Assembly (NCBI GenBank): GCA_022711695.1
Contig: JAKLEJ010000166.1
Coordinates: forward strand, 1 to 7,516
Length of the DNA stretch: 7,516 nucleotides
Direction: 5' to 3'
From: Verrucomicrobiota bacterium
Lineage (GTDB): Bacteria > Verrucomicrobiota > Verrucomicrobiia > Limisphaerales > JACRJZ01
Made by a program: the position numbers and the translations under genes. Position 1 is the first letter of the stretch. Every line of letters starts with the position of its first letter. Below are positions 1-6,531 of this stretch, piece after piece. The notes below the pieces were generated by a model. The model was not told where the DNA came from. It did no database searches and saw only the letters and a list, made by a program, of their open reading frames with translations.

Positions 1-129
1 ACGCTCAATGGCTCGCCGCCGGCCACCAACTCGCCGATCTACACCGGCCCGTTGCGGCTGGCCACCAACGTCACCCTCAAGGCGCGCGTCTTCCAAACCA
101 ATCTCTGGCCCAGCCGGGTGGTCTCCGGA
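1..129 (+). CDS. Upstream fragment of the giant CotH-lamin-tail protein (chitobiase/FN3-like module, out of frame with the rest)
   Basis: Read from base 1, this stretch gives a protein-like sequence containing LNGSPPATNSPIYTGPL and then VTLKARVFQ, ending near WPSRVVSG. That pattern (DGS-like turn, 'YTGP', 'VTLKARAF', 'WS..V') is the chitobiase/beta-hexosaminidase C-terminal module, a small beta-sandwich that commonly precedes CotH domains in large exported Verrucomicrobial proteins. The gene enters from the left edge, so its start and any signal peptide are outside the window. The frame stays open to about 481, but the protein-like character is lost after about 129. From 129 on, the frame one base back continues with SYFFLDNTTREFSSNLPLLI, the usual linker into CotH. 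I therefore read this fragment as the same gene as the next feature, separated by a one-base loss. The other frame is also open here but gives only His/Gln/Arg-rich off-frame sequence. Confidence 0.7.
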
Positions 130-3100
130 GTTACTTCTTCCTCGACAACACCACGCGCGAGTTCAGCTCGAATCTCCCGTTGCTCATCATGGACACCCGC
201 GGCAAGGCCATGGCCTCGAGCGTGGCCCCGGGTCAACCGCGCACCCTGGGCGGGCTGGCGGTCATCCCGGCCGCCGGCGGTCGCGCCGCCCTCGTTTCCG
301 CGCCCGAGTTCATCGGCCAGGCCGAATTCGAGATCTTCGGACAAACCTCGGCCGGCTTTCCCAAGCAGCCGCACAACATCGAGGTGCAGGACGAACTGGG
401 CAACGACCTGGCGGTCCCGCTCCTGGGCATGCCCGCCGAGGCCGACTGGAAGCTGCGCAATCCGTATTCGGACAAGTGCATGATGAACGATTTCCTGGCT
501 TATGAGCTCTTCGAGAACATGGGGCACTACCAGGTGCGCCGCCGCTTCGTCGAGGTCTTCCTGGACAAGAGCGGCGGACGGTTAAGCTACCCGGGCGACT
601 ATTATGGCATCCTGGTGCTGCTGGAGAAGATCGAACGGGGCGACGACCGGGTGGACATCAAGGACCTGACTCCCGCGCACACCAACGAGCCGGCCATCTC
701 GGGCGGGTACATGTTCAAGAAGGACAAGGACAGCACCGGCGACCTGAATTTCAGCACCAGCGGCGGGGGCGGCTTCGGCGGCCAGGCGCTCAAGATTCAC
801 GAGCCTAAACCCCGCGACATCACCACCGCCCAACTCAACTGGCTGCGGAACTACCTCAACCTTTTCGAATCCTCCCTCTACGCCTCCGACTGGCTGACGC
901 GCAAGGGCACCAATCACTATTCGCACTACATCGACGTCGATTCGTTCGTGGACATGCACTGGATCGTCGAGTTCACCAAGCAGATCGACGGTTACCGGCT
1001 GAGCAGCTACTTCACCAAAGACCGCGGCGGCAAGCTGAAGATGGAGCCGATCTGGGATTGGAACCTGAGCTTCGGCAACGCCGACTATGCCGACGGGCAG
1101 TACACCGAGAGATTCTACTATCTCCAGTGCGACGCCAACGCGCACATCTGGCTGCGGCGGATGATCACCGGGACCACCTCGGCCACCAGCACCAGCGGCG
1201 ACCCGGATTTCAACCAGCAGATGATCGACCGCTGGAGCGTCCTCCGGACGAACGTGCTCAACGCCACCAATGTCATCACTCGCGTCGATCAGATCGCCGC
1301 GTATCTGAACGAGGCTCAAGCCAGGGACTTTGCCAGGTTCCCCCGTCTGGGAACCTACATCTGGCCCAACCCGGCCATTTATTCAACGCCTGTGACCTAC
1401 TCGGGAATCATCACCAACATGAAGAACTGGATCTTGGGCCGCTACCTGTGGATCGACAGCCTCTATCTCAAGAGCCCCTCCTTCAACCACTCCGGCGGCG
1501 ATGTCGAATCCGGCTACCCGCTGACGATGGCCGGCCCGGTCGGCGCCACGCTCTACTATACGCTCGATGGAAGCGACCCGCGCCTGCCGGGCGGGGGTGT
1601 CTCGCCCTCGGCGCAGACTTATTCAACCGCCGTTCCTGTTACCCGCAATGTCCGGGCGGTGGCGCGGTCCTGGAATGCGGGCTCCTGGAGCGGTCCGACC
1701 GCCGCCACCCTGGTGACCGCCCTGCCGCCCCTGCGCATCACCGAACTTATGTATCATCCGGCGCCACCCCCGGCCGGCAACACCAACGATGCCGACAACT
1801 TCGAATACCTCGAACTGACCAACATCGGCGCCACGCCGCTGAGCCTGCTCGGTTTTCGTTTCACCAACGGGGTGGACTACACTTTCACCACCAACAGTTC
1901 TGTCACCAACCTGGCGGCTGGCGGCCGCGTGCTGGTGGTGGCAAACCGGGCTGCGTTCGTTTCGCGCTACCCGGCCCAGGCCGGCCAGGTGGCGGGCGAA
2001 TACACTGGCAACCTGGGCAATGCCGGCGAGCGGATCGTCCTCGTCGGCCCGGTGGCTGAAGTCGTTCACGATTTCGTCTATCGCGACGGCTGGTATCCGA
2101 CGACAGACGGGTTGGGCTTCTCGCTGGTGACGGTGGATCAGAACGCGGCGCCCTCGGCCTGGGCAAACCAGACGCAGTGGCGGGCCAGCGCCTACGATGG
2201 GGGCTCGCCCGGGGCGGCGGACGCGCCGTCCGTGGTGGTGGCGCCGGTGCTGGTGAACGAGGTGCTGGCCAACCCGACCCTGCCCACGCCCGACGCCATC
2301 GAGCTGTTCAATCCCAATCCCGAGCCGGTCGATATCGGCGATTGGTACCTGACGGACAGTCTGGACGCGCCGCGCAAGTACCGGATTCCGGCCGGGACGA
2401 GCATGCCGGGCTACGGCTTTGTGGTGTTCCACGGGGACACCTCGTTTAACACGAATCCGGCGGCGCCGAACAACTTCGGGATCAGTTCGACGGGCGATGA
2501 CGTCTATCTTCTTTCGGGCGACAGTTCCGGGAGGCTGACCGGCTATTCGCACGGCTTCGATTTCGGTCCCTCCGCCCTCGATGTGACCTTTGGCGCGCAC
2601 ACCATCAGCACCGGGGAGAGGCATTTTGTGGCCCAGAGCGCCAACAGTCTTGGCGGGAGCAACGCCAGTCCCAGGGTGGGCCCCGTAGTGATCGACGAAA
2701 TCATGTTTCATCCTCCGGACCTGTTCGTGGGCGGTCTCCCGGCCTCGAATCAGCGCGATGAGTACGTGGAGTTGATCAATCTGACCGACCAGGCCGTGCC
2801 GCTGTTCGATCCGCTGCGGCCGACCAATACCTGGCAACTGCAGAAGGCGGTGGACTTCGCCTTTCCCACGAATGCGGCTCTGGCGCCGCATGGGCGGCTG
2901 CTGGTGGTGAGCTTCAGCCCGGAGCGCGCCCCGGACACGCTGGCGGCTTTCCGGGCCCGTTTCGCGCTGGGCGACGACATCGCCCTCTACGGTCCGTACG
3001 ACGGGCAGTTGGACAACACGGGCGAACGCCTCGAACTGCGTCAGCCGGGCGCTCCCAACATCCAATCGGGCGTTCCGGCGATGATCCTGGCGGATCGGGT

Positions 3101-4697
3101 CGATTTCGGCGTCGCTGCCCCCTGGCCCGCCACCGCGGGCGGCACCGGGGCCAGCCTACAGCGCCGTGTCCCGACCGAATACGGCAACGATCCCGCCAAC
3201 TGGGTTGCCGGCGCCCCCTCGGCGGGACGCGATCGCACCGTGGGCGAGCCGCCCAGCATTGTCTCCTCCCCGGCCTCGCTGCTCCGCTTGGAGGAGCAGA
3301 CGGCCACCTTCCAAGTCCAGGTGGCCGGGACGCCGCCCTTCCTCTTCCAATGGCTCTATAACGGACTGCCCCTCGACGGGGCCTACCAGAACACCCTGGT
3401 GCTGACGAATGTGAGCCTGGACCAGGCGGGAATCTATTCCGTGTTCGTCATGAGCGACAGCGGGTCGGCCCTGAGCGGCAACGCCCAATTGACCGTCAAG
3501 AGGATTCCCTCGATCACCCTGCAGCCGGTGGGAACCAATATCAGCATGGGTTCGAACTTCACCTTGCGCGTGGCGGCGACCGGCACGGGAACGCTGCGGT
3601 ACCAGTGGCGCCTGAACGGCCAGTCCGTGGCCGGCGCCACCAACAGCGTCTATGCGGTGGCCAGCGCGCAATGGAGCGACGGCGGCATCTACGAGGTGCT
3701 GGTCAGCGATGCCATCGGTACGCGAACCAGCCAGCCCGCCCCGGTGATGCTCAAACCGGTGATCAGCAGCCCCCCGGCCAGCGTCACCCTGGCCGAGGGC
3801 CAGGACCTGCCGCTGACGGTTGTGGTCGAGGGGACCGGGCCCCTGGGGTATCGCTGGCGGCGCGCCTCGGCCACGATGGCCAACACCAGCGAGCCGTTCT
3901 TTACCGTCCCGAACATGGCCCTCACCAACGCCGGCAATTACACGGTGATCGTGTCCAACAGCGGGCACGCGGTGATCAGCACGCCGGCGGCGGCCGTGCT
4001 GGTGGTGAGCCTGCCTTCGGCGGTGGCGGCCCCGGAGGGAACCAACGTCACCCTGCGGGCGGTGGTGGCCACTCCAACGATGAACTTCACCCTGCGCCAT
4101 CAATGGTATTTCAATGGGACGCTCCTCACTGCGGGCACCAACACCACCGTCAGCGCGCCGGGATCGGTCGGAGGCTACACCAACGATCTGGTGCTGACCA
4201 ACTTTACGGCCGCCCAGGCGGGGAGTTACACCTTCCTGCTGACAAACATGGCGGTGGCGTCCGGGGCGTTCACGGCCCAAGTGAGCGTGGCGACTCCGAA
4301 CCTGGACAGCGACGGCGACGGGTTGCCGGACGAGTGGGAGACGGCGCACGGGTTGAACCCGGGCGTGGCCGCCGATGCGGCGCTGGACGCGGACCAGGAC
4401 GGGTTGACCAATGGCGAGGAGTTTGTGGCCGGCACTGACCCGCAGGACCCGGCCAGCACGCTGCGGTTGGTGGTTCTGGGGGCAGGAGAGCAGCCCGAGG
4501 ACGGCCTGGCCTTCCGGTTTACGGCCGTGTCCAATCGCGCCTACCGGGTCGAGTTCCGGGAAGGGTTGGGGTTCGATGGGTGGAGCAACGTGCTGGAGGT
4601 GGCGGCGGGGCCGGCGACGCGCCAAGTGGGCGTGACCAACACGGCCACGGGCGCCTCGGCGCGCTATTACCGCGTGATCATTCCTCCCGCGCAGTGA
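129..4697 (+). CDS. Giant secreted CotH-like kinase / lamin-tail / Ig-like repeat protein (5' end beyond window)
   Basis: Residues are counted from the TTG at 180, giving 1505 aa. Domains in order: CotH-like atypical kinase about 45-430; chitobiase/FN3-like module about 440-512 (YYTLDGSDPR, VRAVARSW); three lamin-tail domains from about 516, 688 and 835 (ITELMYHP..YLELTN, VNEVLANP..IELFNP, IDEIMFHP..YVELIN); four cysteine-free Ig-like domains about 1024-1371; an Asp-rich calcium-binding stretch 1374-1424; and a C-terminal beta domain 1428-1505 ending RYYRVIIP. Family knowledge: spore-coat CotH is an atypical protein kinase, whereas lamin-tail and Ig modules are usually extracellular adhesion or scaffold parts. 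Only two cysteines are visible (100, 317), both in CotH. TTG 180 and ATG 189 are unlikely true starts: both fall inside the run into CotH, have no signal peptide and follow in-frame family-like sequence back to 129. I see no PEP-CTERM or LPXTG anchor. An exported surface protein is likely; substrate and kinase activity are unproven. Confidence 0.88.
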   Translation, partial: SYFFLDNTTREFSSNLPLLIMDTRGKAMASSVAPGQPRTLGGLAVIPAAGGRAALVSAPEFIGQAEFEIFGQTSAGFPKQPHNIEVQDELGNDLAVPLLGMPAEADWKLRNPYSDKCMMNDFLAYELFENMGHYQVRRRFVEVFLDKSGGRLSYPGDYYGILVLLEKIERGDDRVDIKDLTPAHTNEPAISGGYMFKKDKDSTGDLNFSTSGGGGFGGQALKIHEPKPRDITTAQLNWLRNYLNLFESSLYASDWLTRKGTNHYSHYIDVDSFVDMHWIVEFTKQIDGYRLSSYFTKDRGGKLKMEPIWDWNLSFGNADYADGQYTERFYYLQCDANAHIWLRRMITGTTSATSTSGDPDFNQQMIDRWSVLRTNVLNATNVITRVDQIAAYLNEAQARDFARFPRLGTYIWPNPAIYSTPVTYSGIITNMKNWILGRYLWIDSLYLKSPSFNHSGGDVESGYPLTMAGPVGATLYYTLDGSDPRLPGGGVSPSAQTYSTAVPVTRNVRAVARSWNAGSWSGPTAATLVTALPPLRITELMYHPAPPPAGNTNDADNFEYLELTNIGATPLSLLGFRFTNGVDYTFTTNSSVTNLAAGGRVLVVANRAAFVSRYPAQAGQVAGEYTGNLGNAGERIVLVGPVAEVVHDFVYRDGWYPTTDGLGFSLVTVDQNAAPSAWANQTQWRASAYDGGSPGAADAPSVVVAPVLVNEVLANPTLPTPDAIELFNPNPEPVDIGDWYLTDSLDAPRKYRIPAGTSMPGYGFVVFHGDTSFNTNPAAPNNFGISSTGDDVYLLSGDSSGRLTGYSHGFDFGPSALDVTFGAHTISTGERHFVAQSANSLGGSNASPRVGPVVIDEIMFHPPDLFVGGLPASNQRDEYVELINLTDQAVPLFDPLRPTNTWQLQKAVDFAFPTNAALAPHGRLLVVSFSPERAPDTLAAFRARFALGDDIALYGPYDGQLDNTGERLELRQPGAPNIQSGVPAMILADRVDFGVAAPWPATAGGTGASLQRRVPTEYGNDPANWVAGAPSAGRDRTVGEPPSIVSSPASLLRLEEQTATFQVQVAGTPPFLFQWLYNGLPLDGAYQNTLVLTNVSLDQAGIYSVFVMSDSGSALSGNAQLTVKRIPSITLQPVGTNISMGSNFTLRVAATGTGTLRYQWRLNGQSVAGATNSVYAVASAQWSDGGIYEVLVSDAIGTRTSQPAPVMLKPVISSPPASVTLAEGQDLPLTVVVEGTGPLGYRWRRASATMANTSEPFFTVPNMALTNAGNYTVIVSNSGHAVISTPAAAVLVVSLPSAVAAPEGTNVTLRAVVATPTMNFTLRHQWYFNGTLLTAGTNTTVSAPGSVGGYTNDLVLTNFTAAQAGSYTFLLTNMAVASGAFTAQVSVATPNLDSDGDGLPDEWETAHGLNPGVAADAALDADQDGLTNGEEFVAGTDPQDPASTLRLVVLGAGEQPEDGLAFRFTAVSNRAYRVEFREGLGFDGWSNVLEVAAGPATRQVGVTNTATGASARYYRVIIPPAQ
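312..1469 (+). other. CotH-like kinase domain within the giant protein
   Basis: Family-like landmarks are: FEIFGQTSAGFPKQPHNIEV (the 'R.G.SS..FPKK.Y..E' motif); LLGMPAEADWKL..PYSDK followed by FLAYELFENMG (the 'LLG.P...DW.L..PY.DK...N.LA.ELA..MG' block); RRFVEVFLD..GDYYGILVLLEKI (the 'V.VYLNG.Y.GVYLL.E' block); and PIWDWNLSFGNAD (the 'WD.D.AFG' metal-binding motif). In characterised CotH proteins the domain is an atypical kinase using ATP and divalent metal. Here the second acidic residue of the WDxD motif is Asn (WDWN, residues 292-295), so activity is uncertain. Confidence 0.85.
1497..1715 (+). other. Second chitobiase/FN3-like module
   Basis: Residues 440-512 contain LYYTLDGSDPR, then AQTYSTAVPV and NVRAVARSWNAGSWSG. 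This is the same 'YTLDGSDP...Y..P..V....VRA.A...G..WS' pattern as the fragment at the left edge, so the CotH domain is flanked by two copies of this beta-sandwich module. It is probably a spacer or carbohydrate-contact module; binding is not shown by the sequence. Confidence 0.7.
1725..3104 (+). repeat. Three tandem lamin-tail domains (protein-level repeat)
   Basis: Three diverged copies begin with the same signature, a hydrophobic pair, E, then a short loop and a second 'Y.EL.N'-like strand: ITELMYHPAPP..FEYLELTN (residues 520-547), VNEVLANP..DAIELFNP (692-712) and IDEIMFHPPD..DEYVELIN (838-866). Copies 1 and 3 also share 'L...GRLLVV/GRVLVV' strands and 'LDNTGERLEL/LGNAGERIVL'. The copies differ too much for recent DNA duplication. 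Bacterial lamin-tail domains are Ig-fold modules of extracellular or membrane-associated proteins, often combined with CotH. Confidence 0.82.
3249..4292 (+). repeat. Four tandem cysteine-free Ig-like domains (protein-level repeat)
   Basis: Four copies of about 80-95 residues share an 'F/Y.W..NG' strand (FQWLYNGLPL, YQWRLNGQSV, YRWRRASAT, HQWYFNGTLL) and a later 'L.LTN....QAG.Y' strand (LVLTNVSLDQAGIYSV, ASAQWSDGGIYEV, NMALTNAGNYTV, LVLTNFTAAQAGSYTF). This is the tryptophan core and 'D.G.Y' corner of an Ig fold without the usual disulfide cysteines. Such repeats usually act as stalks or adhesive spacers in exported proteins. Copy 3 lacks the NG turn and copy 4 has a longer insert before its last strands. 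Confidence 0.85.
4299..4451 (+). other. Calcium-binding thrombospondin-3/EF-hand-like stretch
   Basis: Residues 1374-1424 contain two Asp-rich loops, DSDGDGLPDEWE and DADQDGLTNGEE, followed by 'AGTDPQDPAS'. Alternating Asp at positions 1, 3 and 5 and a later Glu are the usual calcium-loop ligands of thrombospondin-type-3 and dockerin-like repeats. This stretch, followed by a beta domain ending in 'YYRV', is a common C-terminal arrangement in exported Verrucomicrobial proteins. Calcium binding is inferred. Confidence 0.8.
4694..4697 (+). promoter_or_regulatory. GTGA stop/start overlap between the giant protein and the esterase
   Basis: The TGA stop of the upstream gene (4695-4697) overlaps the GTG start (4694-4696) of the esterase in the sequence GTGA. 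Starting there gives a clean signal peptide, which supports this start over the ATG at 4742 (that start would remove the basic n-region and half the hydrophobic core). No Shine-Dalgarno-like purine run precedes it (the preceding bases are attcctcccgcgca), consistent with translational coupling through terminating ribosomes. Confidence 0.75.
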
Positions 4698-6493
4698 CGC
4701 GCTGGATTCCAGCCCGACTGCTGCTGGCGCTGGTTCTGGGAATGTCAGGCCTGCCGGGCCTCTCGCAACAGGTCTCCGGGGTCGCCGCGTTTCATCGCGC
4801 CGGACAGACGTTCATCACCTTCCGCGAACCTCATCCAGAGGCCGCGCCGGCGGCGCTTTCCATCGCCGGCTTTCGGCAATTGCAGCGCCAACTGGCCGTC
4901 GGCGAGAAGATTCGCTACCGCGTCTATCGCTCGGCGCGTCCCATCACCCGCCTCGACGGGCTTGCGCCCGTGGCGGAAGCGCCGCCGCTGACGGCCTGGA
5001 ACGTGGAGTATTATGGCGATCCGGGCGACCGAGTCGGCCAACCTGCGCTTCGCTACGTGATCGACGAAGGCCAGCCTCCGCTGGCCCCGGGCACGGGCGT
5101 GTGCGTGTTCAATCCGCCGGAGGCGGGCGCCGCCTGCTACGCGGTGACGGTCCTCCGGGGCGGGAAGGAGGAACTGGAGATCGGCGCGGGCAACTCGATG
5201 GCGACTGCGGTGGAGGAATCGGTGGGGCAGGGGGCGCCGGTGCTCCAGCGCGTCGAGCGGCCGGCCGAGTGGCAGTACGTGCGCAACCCCACGCTTCACT
5301 ATTATGTGCGGTGGGAATCGCCCCCGAACTGTTCGGTCATGGGCAAGCCGATGGATTACGTGGTGGCGGTCCCGCCGACCGTGGCTCGACCGCCTGCCAT
5401 CGGCTTGCACCTGCACTGCTGGGGCGGCAGCCTCAACGGCGGATACGGCTGGTGGTACCAGGCTGAGCAGGGCCACATCCTGGTCGCGGCCAACCAGGTC
5501 CCCTACGACTGGTGGACAGGCTACCATGAGCGCTACTGGCTGAACTCATGGGAACGCGCCCCGAGAGATCCCGCCCTCTGGCGCGAAGGCGTCGTCCGCC
5601 CCTACTCGCAAACGCGGATGTTGTCGTTTCTCGACTGGGCCGCCGCCCGCTGGAACGCCGACGCGAGTCGCACGCATGTCGCGGGCAGTTCCATGGGCGG
5701 ATCCGGCGCGCTCATGTTCGCCATCCGGCATCCGGACCGCATCGCCTGGGCCACCGGATGGGTTGGGGTCCATGTGCCCGAGCGCTCGCCCACTTTCCGC
5801 AGTTCCTACGCCCAGGTCTATGGAGAGCCGGGATGGCAGGCGCGGTTCGAGGACGGCACGCCCACCTGGGAGCATTTCAACGACGCGCTCTATCTGCGGC
5901 GGCATGCGCGCGTTTCCGTGGGTTTGCTGTGTTTCTCGAATGGGAAGAACGACGGCGGCATCGGGTGGCCCCAGGCCGTCGAGTTCCATCGCGCGCTCCA
6001 GGAAACCCGCCAGCCCCACATTTTCGTCTGGGGCCAGCGCGGGCATGGGCAGCGGGCGGCGCTGCCCGGCTCGCTCGAGGACCGCCACATGCCGCTGGAT
6101 CTGCGAATCACCCAGAGCCTTCCCGCCTTCAGCGCCTGCAGCCTGGATGAGAACCCGGGCAGCGGAGACCCGAAGGAGGGCGACCCCGAGGGACAGAGCA
6201 ACCTTTACCTGGTCTGGAGCCCCACCAATATTGTCGATACGCCCGATCGCTGGGAGATGAGCGCGAACCTGGTTCCCAAGGCGCCCCGCGAGGATTGCGT
6301 GGTGAACGTGACTCCCCGCCGGCTTCAGCGCCTCCAACTGCTGCCCGGGCAGGAACTGGCCTGGACAAACTTCTCCCTTCCCTCGGGAGAGGCCGTTCAG
6401 AAGGGACGGGTGGTCGTGGACCGGGACAGCCTTGCCACTCTGGAGCGGATCCGGGTGAGCCGTGCCGGAAACCGGGTTGTGCTGGCCCGGTAG
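4694..6493 (+). CDS. Exported alpha/beta-hydrolase (esterase / PHB-depolymerase-like) with N-terminal FN3-like domain
   Basis: 599 aa from the GTG start. Residues 1-25 form a signal peptide: basic start (TRWIPAR), hydrophobic core LLLALVLGMSGLPG, likely cleavage near LSQ/Q. Residues about 28-180 look like an FN3-type beta domain (FHRAGQTFITF, then YRVYRSARPI), a module known in front of exported hydrolases. The catalytic region is about 195-470. It has an oxyanion-type strand LHLHCWGGS (238-246), nucleophile elbow GSSMGG with Ser333, probable Asp420 in NGKNDGG and probable His451 in RGHGQR. A C-terminal segment about 500-599 (VDTPDRWEM, VNVTPRRLQ) resembles the beta-sandwich tail of related hydrolases. 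It probably cleaves ester bonds outside the cytoplasm; the substrate cannot be told. It directly follows the CotH/lamin-tail gene with a 4-base overlap, so the two are likely co-expressed. The ending at 6493 is convergent with the next gene. Confidence 0.85.
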   Translation: MTRWIPARLLLALVLGMSGLPGLSQQVSGVAAFHRAGQTFITFREPHPEAAPAALSIAGFRQLQRQLAVGEKIRYRVYRSARPITRLDGLAPVAEAPPLTAWNVEYYGDPGDRVGQPALRYVIDEGQPPLAPGTGVCVFNPPEAGAACYAVTVLRGGKEELEIGAGNSMATAVEESVGQGAPVLQRVERPAEWQYVRNPTLHYYVRWESPPNCSVMGKPMDYVVAVPPTVARPPAIGLHLHCWGGSLNGGYGWWYQAEQGHILVAANQVPYDWWTGYHERYWLNSWERAPRDPALWREGVVRPYSQTRMLSFLDWAAARWNADASRTHVAGSSMGGSGALMFAIRHPDRIAWATGWVGVHVPERSPTFRSSYAQVYGEPGWQARFEDGTPTWEHFNDALYLRRHARVSVGLLCFSNGKNDGGIGWPQAVEFHRALQETRQPHIFVWGQRGHGQRAALPGSLEDRHMPLDLRITQSLPAFSACSLDENPGSGDPKEGDPEGQSNLYLVWSPTNIVDTPDRWEMSANLVPKAPREDCVVNVTPRRLQRLQLLPGQELAWTNFSLPSGEAVQKGRVVVDRDSLATLERIRVSRAGNRVVLAR

Positions 6494-6516
6494 AACGCCG
6501 AGCCGGTTCGCGGGCC
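6484..6516. terminator. Possible weak hairpin between convergent genes
   Basis: GGCCCG (6484-6489) can pair with CGGGCC (6511-6516), with an inner GAAC (6493-6496) pairing with GTTC (6506-6509) and a 9-base loop. The arm covers the stop codon of the esterase. No T-run follows on either strand, so this is not a standard intrinsic terminator. It may be chance in GC-rich DNA. The whole gap between the two stops is only 38 bp. Confidence 0.25.
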
Positions 6517-6531
6517 GAAGTTCCTCCTGGC

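Noticed and set aside
1058..2059. 333-residue open frame on the plus strand inside the CotH and lamin-tail region
   Set aside because: It is an alternative frame of the same DNA, rich in Arg/His/Pro/Gln, overlapping conserved CotH motifs in the true frame.
1623..3065. 480-residue open frame on the minus strand
   Set aside because: It is antisense to the lamin-tail region, rich in Arg/His/Gly/Val with no recognisable domain, as expected for the complement of a GC-rich gene. The + strand frame shows clear domains throughout.
3249..4292. Recent DNA-level tandem duplication of Ig repeats
   Set aside because: The four copies share only protein-level core positions; no long identical nucleotide stretches are visible between them.
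3156..4625. 489-residue open frame on the minus strand
   Set aside because: It is antisense to the Ig-like repeats, with the low-complexity Arg/His/Gln/Gly composition of a shadow frame and no motif or start signal.
4580..4693. Upstream extension of the esterase frame with a start at 4580
   Set aside because: The extension overlaps the upstream gene by over 100 bases, encodes Gly/Arg-rich shadow sequence and would bury the signal peptide; GTG 4694 fits much better.
129..4697. Programmed -1 ribosomal frameshift joining the two frames near 129
   Set aside because: There is no slippery heptamer or obvious downstream pseudoknot at the switch; an indel or sequence error is simpler.
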